NCBI GenBank assembly: GCA_964019055.1
Contig: OZ025214.1
Coordinates: 11,049,101 to 11,113,100, forward strand
DNA from: Anthopleura xanthogrammica
Taxonomy: Eukaryota; Cnidaria; Anthozoa; Actiniaria; Actiniidae
DNA: 64,000 nt
Direction: 5' to 3'
Shown: positions 12,302 to 21,648 of the stretch, in pieces
How positions within the stretch are numbered: position 1 is the first letter of the stretch
Layout of the letters: each line of letters starts with the position of its first letter
Notes under the pieces: model-generated
Seen by the model: the letters and a program-made list of their open reading frames with translations, nothing else
Databases searched by the model: none
Told to the model about the DNA's origin: nothing
Position numbers and translations under genes: made by a program

Positions 12302-13034
12302 TTTTCTTTGTGTTCTGTAGATTAGCTGGGAAAACGGTTGTACAAAAGTCACAGTGAACTACATCGTTTAGATGACCGGAGTGACCTTCATGCCAATGGC
12401 AAGTTGGGCACCGCACTACAGATATCTTGAGAAACTGTCGGGGTTCTTGACAAACGTGACACTGTCTTTGTTCTTCTTCATCAGAATTCGATTCCTCGTC
12501 CATGCTTTGCTCTTCCTCTTGTTCCGCCTCTTCATCATCACTACTTTGTTGTTCCTCTTCTTCATCATGCGGTTCATGATTATGGGATTGATCATCAGTT
12601 GACTGACTTTCAGTCTCACTCTCATCCGTGTCTTCACCTTCCGGTTGCGTAGCAACAAGATCTACCAACAATTTCTGATTTCCAATTAGATGTTTGTTAA
12701 TGCCCAGTTCTACCAATCCATTAGTAAACGTTTTTAAACCTCTGGGTGGTCTAACATCGGGGTTGTAAGGTAATAAAGCATATTCAACTAATTCCTTCAT
12801 GCTTGTGACTGGCATTCGTCGTTGATGATAAGTCATTTCTCCATGCGAATTCCAATACAAAATGTCCTTAGAAGCGGCCATACTGTGGAGTACATTTAGT
12901 GCCTTCTCCCTGGGTATGCTTTTGGAAAGCTCCTGTACCATCTGATCAATTTCATTGTCCAAAGGCTCCTCCTCACTAGAGGCCTCGGAGTCTGATACAT
13001 CTTCCTCGGAATTTTCAGAATATCTTCGCTTCAT
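12135..13034 (-). CDS. Acidic zinc-ribbon protein with Polinton adaptor C-domain
   Basis: About 299 residues from ATG at 13034; the frame is open upstream but only via a TTG. N-terminal MKRR stretch and acidic Ser/Glu segment, then a domain (ILYWNSHG..., VELGINKHLIGNQ) that matches in outline the C-terminal half of the proline-rich adaptor of the palindromic element (LNTPEDFVRNENR). Next comes a long Glu/Asp/Ser/Gln linker, then a Cys-rich region: CHVC, CPTC, CDFC and CCNDC, likely binding zinc. Ends LPKWEKF. The last 54 codons lie in or at the TIR edge and are repeated at 15652-15818. Probably a virion or DNA-binding protein; function is inferred. Confidence 0.7.
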   Translation of the reverse strand: MKRRYSENSEEDVSDSEASSEEEPLDNEIDQMVQELSKSIPREKALNVLHSMAASKDILYWNSHGEMTYHQRRMPVTSMKELVEYALLPYNPDVRPPRGLKTFTNGLVELGINKHLIGNQKLLVDLVATQPEGEDTDESETESQSTDDQSHNHEPHDEEEEQQSSDDEEAEQEEEQSMDEESNSDEEEQRQCHVCQEPRQFLKISVVRCPTCHWHEGHSGHLNDVVHCDFCTTVFPANLQNTKKTFYCCNDCDSIHQLSLKSNRLKLIVPKHEDEQMEEEGNHETDLEYFPSLPKWEKF

Positions 13035-13093
13035 GATGATCCCTAATGTCTTAACAAGATCCAAATGAATATCGAGGGATTACGAAGGACTAT

Positions 13094-13414
13094 TTATAGC
13101 AAGAAAACATTCCCAGCCAAAGGGGATGCAATATCTTTTACAAATCTGCCGCCCTTTTGGCCTAAAATTATTTTCTTTGTTTTGAAAGGCACTGATGAGT
13201 CTGCTAGTGTTCTGATGTCATTAGCATGAGACCTCAATGTTTCTTTTTGAGAGTAAGTAAGTGGAATAACTCCTTTCAATAGATTATGACAGACCTCGCA
13301 CACTACATGAACTTGTTCAGGAGTGGCAGTAGCGAGCAAGACTTTTCTCTGAGGTTCAGGACAACGAACTAAAAAATGCAAATAGCCAAAATTATCAACA
13401 AGTAATCGACTCAT
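13094..13414 (-). CDS. Small Polinton protein (pX-like), 106 aa
   Basis: ATG at 13414, 59 bp upstream of the zinc-ribbon gene's ATG, same strand. The core (VVCEVCHNLLKGVIPL, then basic helix and GGRF near the end) aligns by eye with the 111-aa protein of the palindromic element (AICEVTLNVLRGVVPI...GGNF). I know this family as a companion of Polinton ATPases; it usually has a basic body and a hydrophobic tail. A core or membrane-active virion role is inference. Confidence 0.7.
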   Translation of the reverse strand: MSRLLVDNFGYLHFLVRCPEPQRKVLLATATPEQVHVVCEVCHNLLKGVIPLTYSQKETLRSHANDIRTLADSSVPFKTKKIILGQKGGRFVKDIASPLAGNVFLL

Positions 13415-13612
13415 GTTCTCTCTTCGAAAGACGTGTTGAAATAGTAAATCATCTGAGATGCATCTACTATTTATTCTAGTTTATTATACCAACCTATACT
13501 GTGCCAACCTAATCTTGCACGTCACGAAAGAGAGTGTATTCATGATTTACTCTTTGAAACAAATGTGGTTTCGCAGAATGGCATACATCTCAACCTAACC
13601 TAGCCTAGACTA

Positions 13613-14015
13613 GTCGAGCCGAGCCTACAAGCCAAGCCCTTTGGCTCCGAGCCTATACGAGCCGAGTCGAGCTGCGAGCCAAGCCCTTAGGCTCCGAGCC
13701 TACAAGCCAAGCCCTTTGGCTCCGAGCCTATACGAGCCGAGTCGAGCTGCGAGCCAAGCCCTTAGGCTCCGAGCCTATACGAGCCGAGCCGAGCCTACGA
13801 TCGAGCTAAGCCCTTAGGCTCCGAGCCTATACGAGCCGAGCCGAGCCTACGATCGAGCTGAGCCCTTAGGCTCCGAGCCTAAGAGCCGAGCCGAGCCGAG
13901 CCAATACGAGCCGAGCCGAGCCTACGATCGAGCTGAGCCCTTAGGCTCCGAGCCTAAGAGCCGAGCCGAACCAATACGAGCCGAGCCGAGCCTTAAAGCT
14001 CCGAGCCTAAGAGCG
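13613..14015. repeat. GAGCCGAGCC-rich tandem repeat between divergent genes
   Basis: Imperfect units combine GAGCCGAGCC, TACGATCGAGCTGAGCCCTTAG and GGCTCCGAGCC. The stretch is much more GC-rich than its surroundings. It lies between the minus-strand small protein and the plus-strand ATPase, so it could hold a bidirectional promoter or replication signals. Confidence 0.7.
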
Positions 14016-14078
14016 AGAAAGGTCTATCATAAAATAGCGTCTCCTTCAAGAATTAGTCTTATTCTTCAAAGACACGAG

Positions 14079-15599
14079 ATGGGGCGGTTGTGTCCTATTT
14101 GTGGCAAGTCCGTGCAACATGTATGGTCTCATTTAACTCGTGTCCACAAGATCAGTGGTCCTGAGCGAGCACTCTTACTTCAAGGAAAACATATGCAAAC
14201 AATTGGTCAGCGGTTTAGTGCCTACCCTCAGGCTCGAAATGTTGAAGACATAGAATGCGAATGGTTTCAATTGCTACACCCCTTTACGGCCATAGTGGCA
14301 GGAATGACTGGATCAGGTAAAACAGTTTGGGTACAGAATCTGCTCGAACGTGCGAGAAAAGTAATAACACCCCCACCACAACGAATCGTTTGGAGTTATT
14401 CCCAATGGCAACCTGCTTATGAAGACATGTTACAGACAGTGCCAGGCATAGAGTTTGTTAAAGGAATACCGTACGACTTAGATGAAGATAGTTATTTTGA
14501 CCCTCAAATTAATAATGTGATCGTGATTGATGACCAAATGACCGAAACGTCCAACGACAAAAGAATCATGAATTTATTCACCAAAGGATCTCACCATCGC
14601 AACCTCAGTGTCATCTTCCTTCTACAAAACCTTTATTTCCAAGGAAAAATCATGCGAACTTTGAGTCTGAACGCTGCGTACCTTGTTCTGTTTAAAAACC
14701 CAAGAGACAAGCTACAAATGATGACTTTGGGGAAACAGATGTACCCGGGAAAAACAGAACAGTTTATTCAAAAGTACGAGGCCGCTGTCCAACGACCTTA
14801 CGGATATCTTTTTGTGGATCTCAAACCCAATACTCCAGAGGAGTGCAGACTTCGAACCAATGTTCTCCCTAATGATCATGTTGTTTTACAGTCGAACCCT
14901 ACGACAACATCACAGCATGGTGGACAATCAGAAGTCATGCAATCTATTGCCAACTATTTCGAACGTCAGAGCTATTTACAGTCCCCCGTACTCAAAATAC
15001 TGCAGAATTTAGAGGAGCAGATGGCTAGTATCCTAAAGGAACCCAATGTCCCTGCGGAGCTAAAATTCAAAGAATATACGCAACTCTACAATCGATACCT
15101 CAATCTAGAACAGCAGCTTCAACGAAGTAGTTTGCCACACAAATCAAGGTTGGAAATGGTGCAAACATTACAGACACCGCCATCAGCTGGTCCTTGGCTT
15201 CCCACTAATTCAACAACTCCAGGAAACGTTCCCTCAATAAGTCTCACCAGTGACAGTGGCTATGTAACGCCTAAACCAAAGACCCCTTCCTTCCTAGAGC
15301 GACTAACCTCTAAAATTAGAACCCCTTCTTTTGAACCCAGTATAGCCGAGGTACCTTCTACTCCCTTAAAAACCACGACGGGTTTTGATCAACCCTCTTC
15401 TTCCAGCACCCCTAAAACACGATCTCTTCCTACCCAACTTGATTTTCCACCCCCTCCCCCATCAAGTAAAGAAAAACCTATCAAGTGGATTAGTTATCAG
15501 GACGCCCATAAATACAAAGATGTAGTCTTAGAGCCTCCACGTCGTTCACAAAGACTGAAAGCCATGGTCAAGTCATTACCCAAGTGGGAAAAATTCTAA
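14079..15599 (+). CDS. Polinton packaging ATPase (FtsK/HerA, A32-like) fused to adaptor segment
   Basis: 506 residues from ATG at 14079. N-terminal C2H2 finger (CPICGKSVQHVWSHLTRVH, residues 5-23). Walker A GMTGSGKT at about 75-82; Walker B VIVIDDQM at about 146-153; ATPase domain to about residue 265. It should drive DNA packaging into capsids. After the ATPase comes a segment (SPVLKIL..., EPNVPAELK, YNRYLNLEQQ) that in the palindromic element sits at the start of a separate adaptor protein. Then a Pro/Ser/Thr-rich tail with PPPPPSS and a basic end LPKWEKF shared with the zinc-ribbon protein. Intact frame. Its orientation is opposite to the other two genes. Confidence 0.85.
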   Translation: MGRLCPICGKSVQHVWSHLTRVHKISGPERALLLQGKHMQTIGQRFSAYPQARNVEDIECEWFQLLHPFTAIVAGMTGSGKTVWVQNLLERARKVITPPPQRIVWSYSQWQPAYEDMLQTVPGIEFVKGIPYDLDEDSYFDPQINNVIVIDDQMTETSNDKRIMNLFTKGSHHRNLSVIFLLQNLYFQGKIMRTLSLNAAYLVLFKNPRDKLQMMTLGKQMYPGKTEQFIQKYEAAVQRPYGYLFVDLKPNTPEECRLRTNVLPNDHVVLQSNPTTTSQHGGQSEVMQSIANYFERQSYLQSPVLKILQNLEEQMASILKEPNVPAELKFKEYTQLYNRYLNLEQQLQRSSLPHKSRLEMVQTLQTPPSAGPWLPTNSTTPGNVPSISLTSDSGYVTPKPKTPSFLERLTSKIRTPSFEPSIAEVPSTPLKTTTGFDQPSSSSTPKTRSLPTQLDFPPPPPSSKEKPIKWISYQDAHKYKDVVLEPPRRSQRLKAMVKSLPKWEKF

Positions 15600-15651
15600 G
15601 TTGTAATATTGATATCAAAATTAATAAAGAACCTTGACAAAAAGCTTTGCC
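15577..15651 (+). repeat. 75-bp duplicate of internal TIR sequence at the ATPase 3' end
   Basis: The ATPase's last codons (LPKWEKF), stop and AATAAA-containing 3' UTR match 15793-15868 almost base for base. The ATPase terminus therefore came from, or was overwritten by, TIR sequence. Confidence 0.75.
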
Positions 15652-15818
15652 AATTTTACTGCTGTAATGACTGCGATTCTATTCACCAGCTGTCGTTAAA
15701 GTCAAACAGATTGAAACTCATTGTACCAAAACATGAAGATGAACAAATGGAAGAAGAAGGAAACCACGAAACGGATCTCGAATACTTTCCTTCATTACCC
15801 AAGTGGGAAAAATTCTAA
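15652..15818 (+). pseudogene. Duplicated 3' end of the zinc-ribbon gene
   Basis: Encodes the last 54-55 residues of the 12135-13034 protein (YCCNDC... to LPKWEKF) without a start. It is the inner end of the right TIR, a gene-end copy carried by TIR expansion. Confidence 0.75.
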
Positions 15819-15925
15819 GTTGTAATATTGATATCAAAATTAATAAAGAACCTTGACAAAAGCTTTGCCACTGAACGAGAAATAGAATCATACAATAAAT
15901 CGCGTAGTTATTGTCTATTACGAGG

Positions 15926-15997
15926 ACAATTATAGTGTAATGGTTATCACGTCTGACTCTAGATCAGAAGATTATAGGTTCGATTCCCATTAAGATC
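15926..15997 (+). tRNA. tRNA-like segment, CUA anticodon, degenerate acceptor stem (right TIR)
   Basis: Cloverleaf order is present: D-arm with TAGTGTAATGG (A-box), anticodon stem TCTGA/TCAGA closing the loop CTCTAGA (anticodon CTA), T-arm with B-box GGTTCGATTCC. The T-stem has one mismatch and the acceptor stem only three pairs. The head resembles eukaryotic tRNA-Gln (GTGTAATGGTTA). A CUA anticodon would read UAG, but poor acceptor pairing makes function doubtful. Confidence 0.4.
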
Positions 15998-16304
15998 ATA
16001 TTTTTTCTCTGAAACATAAAGAAATATTTCCAGTGACACTCAAAACACAACCTCCGAAAACAAATTTATTCAAAATTGATTTTGACAAATCCAAGATAAA
16101 CATCATGTGTTGATGGAAACAATAGCTTTTGTTTGCTTAAACAAAGTAAAGTACAATGTGATATTTATGTGTACATAATGAACAATAAATCAGTATCTCG
16201 AAGATTAATGTGTACAATCAAATTAGAAATACCACCTGTTGAATAGTGTCTTCCCATCCAGGCTAGTAACATAATTATGAATTTTAGCTGTTTGGAACCA
16301 AAAA

Positions 16305-16352
16305 GGACCTTATAGTGTGATGGTTAGCATCTCTGACTCCAGATCAGAATTT
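16305..16352 (+). other. Second tRNA-like head (right TIR)
   Basis: Reads GGACCTTATAGTGTGATGGTTAGCA, then a TCTGA/TCAGA stem enclosing CTCCAGA. D-arm and anticodon arm are present; the T-arm is lost. Its mirror in the left TIR is at about 11601-11648. Confidence 0.45.
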
Positions 16353-16544
16353 ATGTCCAGAAATAAATTCCTAACCTAAAAGCAACTAAGAAATTCATAA
16401 GACATACTGGGTATGATTTCGAAATGGATAATCGTTTAGGATTATTGCTAAACCACAGTACGATAAAGAGAATTCATGGCGCGTGCCTCATTGTTTGAAG
16501 ACGAATTAATACGTAAAATACAAATCAGACAGAATTCATGGAAG

Positions 16545-16575
16545 ACCTTATGGTGTAATGAGTAGATCAAAATAT
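16545..16575 (+). other. Third tRNA-like head fragment (right TIR)
   Basis: GACCTTATGGTGTAATGAGTAG repeats the same tRNA 5' pattern; nothing of the 3' half remains. Mirror at about 11378-11408. Confidence 0.35.
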
Positions 16576-16831
16576 TTACCAAAAATTAAAGAAATATTTT
16601 CAGTGATAATAAAACATGAAAATCTGAAAATCAATCCGACTCTCATCCAGACCGTCAAACTCCCCTTGCGGGCCTAGGCAGCCCGCAATCTAAATATAGA
16701 TATGACTCTAACGCTGACCACCCCCTCCCCCTAAGGGCCCGGAGAGGGGCCCGGGGAGAGCACCGGTGGACACCGGCGTGCTCCGGAGCACCGGTGCACC
16801 TATGATGTAGAAACCTCATTCGTATACTACT

Positions 16832-16837
16832 CTTGGT
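16832..16837 (+). repeat. Target site duplication CTTGGT, right
   Basis: Directly follows the CTACT terminus and matches 11116-11121. Confidence 0.85.
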
Positions 16838-16896
16838 TTGTCTGAGAGTTTCTCCAGCTAGTTTACACAATTTTTGTCGATTTTTTACGAAATATT

Positions 16897-17607
16897 TAGT
16901 AAATAAACCCCTCCTGGCGGCTGGGATATCGGCTGATAATGTCCGAGGATGAGAAATGGTCCGAAAAAAGAACATTTGGCCGAGAAGCGAAGCTTCGAGG
17001 GCAAATGTGATATTTTGAGGACCATTTCTCATCCAAGGACATTATCAGCCGATATTCCAGTGAGCCAGAGGGGGTTTATTTATTTTATAACCCAACGACT
17101 TCACTGAAATGAATTCAGCAAACTGCATGGACTCGTCATCTCCAGAGTTTTCAAAAAATGATTTTCTCTCGTCTCCAAGCTGGATATAAAAACAATTATT
17201 TTGGTAAATGAAAGCTGTTTGACATTGAATTATTCTATTGTTTGACATTTGTTGTCGAATTCTTTGTTGATTTTTAGTAGTTTATAAAAACAATTTCGAA
17301 AACAAACCAAAAACTTCATTCACGAAACATAGATGCTTACCATTGAAGACATTTATAGTATATTTTGTTGATTTTTTCATGTTTCCTGGCGTAGTTTTCT
17401 CAACCAGTCTTTGTATTTTACTCTCACTTGTTTGTAAAAAGCGAGTTTCTTTGTTTTCCGTGTTTTTTCTTTTCTTTTTTAACGTTTTTACCTTCTGCTG
17501 GACGAATATCACTTCGGACGGGGGATATCGCCTGATACCCGTCCTGCACGTGACACATTTGAACCAATGACAGCGCGCGAAAATTCATCGTTGGGTTATA
17601 ATAGTTC
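16897..17607. mobile_element. MITE with AACCCAACGA ends and adjacent 190-bp hairpin
   Basis: 16905-17090 is a long imperfect hairpin (GGATATCGGCTGATAATGTCC and its complement). It is followed by a unit bounded by ATAACCCAACGA (about 17088) and TCGTTGGGTTAT (about 17600). The flanks rejoin in repeat copy B, so this is an insertion. Related DNA lies at 35805-36204 and 50174-50876. Confidence 0.6.
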
Positions 17608-18080
17608 ACATTAATGAATTTACTTTCTATGAAGTGTTTTCTACGGAACTGAAATATTATTCTTGCAGTATAATCAGGTTTTTCTGGTCCACAGGCCACT
17701 TTTTCTCTCACTGAAGTTTCAGTCACGAAACTTCATCGTAAGATTAAGATTCTTCCCTCCCTTAGTCTTCTTTAGCAAGTCGCTAAAGTCGAAAAATTGT
17801 TTTTCTTCACTTCAAGACATGACTTTGATTAAGAAAAATACTTCTTGATCCATCTTTGACTACATTATTACGATTATTTCTGTGCATTTGCGAGTAAGCA
17901 AAGCGCGCGGGAACCATGTGCATAGTGGTACACGGACGAACGTATGTATGTATGTATGTATGGACAATAGAATGACGTAATCAAGCCATGAAAAATCAAC
18001 TCGATGGATTACCATTTTTTCTTAAGTATAGTGTTCCGCTCGCGCGGGCCTTCGGCCCGAGTGGGAGCTCCGCTAATATA

Positions 18081-18412
18081 GATAAATCATTAATATTTGG
18101 CATACTTCTTCCTCTTCATTTTAAATCGTAATCGTTTTTTTAACTTACTTTTGCTTTGCAATTAAAATCAATAGTATTTGAGTAGGCTTCATTAAAATAA
18201 GAATCTCATGATTGTGCTGAGTAACGGTAGCGGAGGTAAATGGTGTGGGAGCATCACTCGTTGTATCGGTTTGCACCCACATGCTGAGGGTAAACGTTGT
18301 CAGCCTCACGAATGGGTTATCATAAAGGGCCTTTGCGGTATCTGTTTTTCTAGGAAACTGTAGGACTTTGTCTTTCGCTACGATAAAGAAAGGAAAGACA
18401 GGGTAAATAGAT
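18081..18412. other. AT-rich DNA with a short repeat shared with ~51010-51110
   Basis: 18210-18320 (GTGTGGGAGCATCACTCGTTG) resembles 51020-51120, both next to a GGAGCTCC element copy. No gene. Confidence 0.4.
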
Positions 18413-18610
18413 CCTTTTCGAATATGGAGTCTATCACCTCAAACGAGGAGTCCTAGAATGTCCCGAATGTAATGAGTGATAATTATTGTGTTTTGAAATC
18501 CGGAGTATTATAGTCCCGGATGCTGTAGTGGAAATCATTGGGTTTCGACATCCGGGACATTCTCATTCTTCTCGTTTGACGTCATGGACGCCATATTCGA
18601 AAAGGGTATA
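18413..18610. mobile_element. Small MITE, ~200 bp
   Basis: ATCCTTTTCGAATATGG near 18413 faces its complement CCATATTCGAAAAGGGTAT ending near 18610. Inner arms include GAATGTCCCG and CGGGACATTC. No ORF. Confidence 0.6.
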
Positions 18611-19164
18611 TTAAGTAAGATCAGACAAAACAAGACAAGAGACGTCAAACCGAACAATCTTTCACATTCTTTTTTTTTTTTTTTTATTCTTTAATTCTTG
18701 TTCTTTTTCGTAGATTTTTCGTCACAAAATTTTAGTTGCAGAAAGTACTGTAGATTTTTTGGCCATGTTCTGTATGAAGTGGGGAGCAGAGGGACTGGGG
18801 CGAGAACCAATTTCTACCTTCAGTTACTACTCTCCGCTTTTTGTAACGGGTCAAAAAAAAGCCAAAAAAAAAATAGAAGGGAGTTCGAGCTCGAGGTTTA
18901 AGAGGAGTCGAAACTGTTGATCAAAGTGAGTACTTTTGATTTGCACTGCGTGTTTGATTTTTTTTTTTTAACTCTTTTGTGTTATGGAAGACACTAATTT
19001 GACCTAAACAGAAAAGGTATTTAAAGCCGTTAATAAATATAATAATAAAGCCGATAATAATTCAGCTATAAATTAACAGTAGCAACGTAGTAAAACGTTT
19101 ATCGAAGTAAGTAGATATACTGTGGGTCTTTGGACTGACCATTGTAGAATAAGTGCTTTAATGG
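18611..19164. other. AT-rich DNA with homopolymer tracts
   Basis: T-runs at about 18670-18690 and 18958-18970. No supported gene. Confidence 0.4.
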
Positions 19165-20233
19165 GGACGAATGGACGAATGGACGAATGGACGAATGGAC
19201 GAATGGACGAATGGACGAATGGACGAATGGACGAATGGACGAATGGACGAATGGACGAATGGACGAATGGACGAATGGACGAATGGACGAATGGACGAAT
19301 GGACGAATGGACGAATGGACGAATGGACGAATGGACGAATGGACGAATGGACGAATGGACGAATGGACGAATGGACGAATGGACGAATGGACGAATGGAC
19401 GAATGGACGAATGGACGAATGGACGAATGGACGAATGGACGAATGGACGAATGGACGAATGGACGAATGGACGAATGGACGAATGGACGAATGGACGAAT
19501 GGACGAATGGACGAATGGACGAATGGACGAATGGACGAATGGACGAATGGACGAATGGACGAATGGACGAATGGACGAATGGACGAATGGACGAATGGAC
19601 GAATGGACGAATGGACGAATGGACGAATGGACGAATGGACGAATGGACGAATGGACGAATGGACGAATGGACGAATGGACGAATGGACGAATGGACGAAT
19701 GGACGAATGGACGAATGGACGAATGGACGAATGGACGAATGGACGAATGGACGAATGGACGAATGGACGAATGGACGAATGGACGAATGGACGAATGGAC
19801 GAATGGACGAATGGACGAATGGACGAATGGACGAATGGACGAATGGACGAATGGACGAATGGACGAATGGACGAATGGACGAATGGACGAATGGACGAAT
19901 GGACGAATGGACGAATGGACGAATGGACGAATGGACGAATGGACGAATGGACGAATGGACGAATGGACGAATGGACGAATGGACGAATGGACGAATGGAC
20001 GAATGGACGAATGGACGAATGGACGAATGGACGAATGGACGAATGGACGAATGGACGAATGGACGAATGGACGAATGGACGAATGGACGAATGGACGAAT
20101 GGACGAATGGACGAATGGACGAATGGACGAATGGACGAATGGACGAATGGACGAATGGACGAATGGACGAATGGACGAATGGACGAATGGACGAATGGAC
20201 GAATGGACGAATGGACGAATGGACGAATGGACG
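19165..20233. repeat. Perfect 8-bp satellite (GGACGAAT)n, ~133 units
   Basis: 1069 bp of GGACGAAT with no visible variant unit. Because 8 is not a multiple of 3, every frame on both strands repeats the same eight codons and stays open, producing false ORFs of over 350 residues. Confidence 0.97.
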
Positions 20234-20234
20234 C

Positions 20235-20603
20235 ACCTTATTATAGAAAATTAACGCGCCATGAAATTAACGTGAATTTGAAAAAAATCGCGTTAGTTTA
20301 AGTCGTGTTAATTTATTTTAATGTTAATTTCCATATCATTAATAAAGTGGAACGTTGATTTTCACGATATCAATTTCTAGTAATTTTATTTTCGTTTTTC
20401 ATTCTACAAGCTCTTAATTTTCACTTTCAGATGAGTTATCTTTGTGTCCATCGCGTTAATTTCATTTAAATGGGAATTTTGGTTTCTCTTTTGAGTTAAT
20501 TTTCTTCATTTGGAAGTATTTTTGCCCTCGATTCGCGTTAATTTAAGTTGCGCTAATTTCTAATACTTTAACTTCGTGGAGCGTTAATTTCCTATAATAA
20601 GGT
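20235..20603. mobile_element. MITE with ACCTTATTATAG ends
   Basis: ACCTTATTATAGAAAATTAACGC at the left faces GCGTTAATTTCCTATAATAAGGT at the right. The interior is made of TTAATTT-rich short repeats. It directly abuts the satellite. Confidence 0.7.
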
Positions 20604-21109
20604 ATAATGAACTATTAATGGAGGAGTGAAGGAACAAACATTACTACATCACTGAATACACTCAATACTGACAGACAAATCTAATGGTTTGAAATTTTCT
20701 TTATTTAATTTTTAGTCAAAGCAGAGTCATATTCAAGCTACGGTACAACCGCATTTTCTATTTCCCTTTATTACTTTAAAAACGTATACCTTTTTTTTTA
20801 AATTAAATTATTTTACTTGCTTTTTAAGTGTGCTCGTCTGCTAAGATTTGTACCAAAGCAGACGAGAAGCCCCTTAATACTTATATTTACTTAGACAAGA
20901 CAATTTATTCCACCAGTAGGTACCAGCAAGTCAGCCACATTTGCAAACTAAACTCTTTTCTTGAGATTCTTAGCATCTAAATAAATAAAAAAATATATAT
21001 ATAAAACTAAAGTTGAGCATTGGGATTGCTAGCCTTAAAAAACAACAAGCATTATATCTTAAGTGCGCTTGGGATGTGGGTTGCATAGGAGTATATATGC
21101 TGGTTCGTC
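20604..21109. other. AT-rich intergenic DNA
   Basis: No supported gene. 21003-21040 resembles 29360-29400 (GGGATTGCTA...CCTTAAAAA), a dispersed repeat fragment. Confidence 0.4.
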
Positions 21110-21295
21110 CTCTAACCAGTCGCGTGGCAGGGACCCAGGATCTGAGGAGGGGGGCACCTAGATTAAAAATTAATATCCAAAAATTTGGGCGTGCATTGAC
21201 ATCACACATCAGATAATGAAAGGCTCGATCCGAATATTTTAGGGGGCGGCCGCCCCCCCCCCCCCCCCCCCTCGCTACGCCACTGCCTCTCACCA
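21110..21295 (-). repeat. Dispersed repeat with poly-C/poly-G tract
   Basis: On the minus strand reads GGCAGTGGCGTAGCGAGG, then a G run of about 20, and continues with GGTGCCCCCCTCC. The GTGGCGTAGCGAGGG opening is common at the start of invertebrate short retroposons. Copy is partial. Confidence 0.5.
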
Positions 21296-21648
21296 ATATA
21301 AGGCTTGCTTCTATAGCAAAATTTTATAGCATGTTAAATATGTTTTTGTCTTTTATGCTATAAGATATTTGATTCCCCCTACTTCTTCAGTTTTCTTCCA
21401 TCCGTAAAAAATAACCAATATGTACATGTTGATTTAAAGTTTTCATTATTCCAAAAATGTAGTATGGAGTGTGTATAGAGGATACACGGCCTTCAGGCCT
21501 ACCGTGTATAAATTCAGAAGATGCGGCTGATGAAGATGATGTTGTTGTTTTTGTTGTTTGATAAAGATGAGCCTGATTACTGATATTTTGAATCAAATGA
21601 GAAGTTTTAGGCTTCGTACAACTGGGCCAAGCCCATTCAGAGTTTATC

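Larger units (their letters stand above)
11122..16831. mobile_element. Mini-Polinton (non-autonomous Maverick-type element)
   Basis: A 5.7-kb unit with 1180-bp TIRs starting AGTAGTATACG, flanked by a 6-bp direct repeat CTTGGT (11116-11121 and 16832-16837). Six-base duplications and 5'-AG ends are Polinton hallmarks. It carries a packaging ATPase, a small hydrophobic-tailed protein and an acidic zinc-ribbon protein. No integrase, capsid, protease or polymerase B is visible. Copy B of the host repeat (near 34110-34145) supplies an approximate empty site. Confidence 0.85.
15652..16831 (-). repeat. Right TIR of the mini-Polinton (1180 bp)
   Basis: Mirror of the left TIR. Its inner edge starts in the middle of a copied piece of the zinc-ribbon gene, right after a 75-bp stretch that duplicates internal TIR sequence. 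Confidence 0.9.
10216..18080 (+). mobile_element. 'GGAGCTCC' repeat element, copy A, split by later insertions
   Basis: Starts AAAAGCGGAGCTCCC and ends GGGAGCTCCGCTAATAT, so the ends are inverted. Copy B (33232-34918) is the uninterrupted version, about 1.7 kb. Copy A is broken by the mini-Polinton at 11122-16831 and by a MITE at about 16897-17607. Outside those insertions the two copies align, including the shared GTATGTATG run near the right end. No protein is encoded. Confidence 0.7.

Noticed and set aside
12372..12658. ORFs opposite or overlapping the acidic zinc-ribbon gene
   Set aside because: Low-complexity shadows of the Glu/Ser-rich linker.
15926..15997. Functional amber suppressor tRNA
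   Set aside because: Acceptor stem pairs in only three of seven positions; kept only as tRNA-like.
19073..20301. Several ORFs of 355-387 codons in the 8-bp satellite
   Set aside because: All frames on both strands are open because the unit length is not a multiple of three. They encode only an eight-residue repeat.
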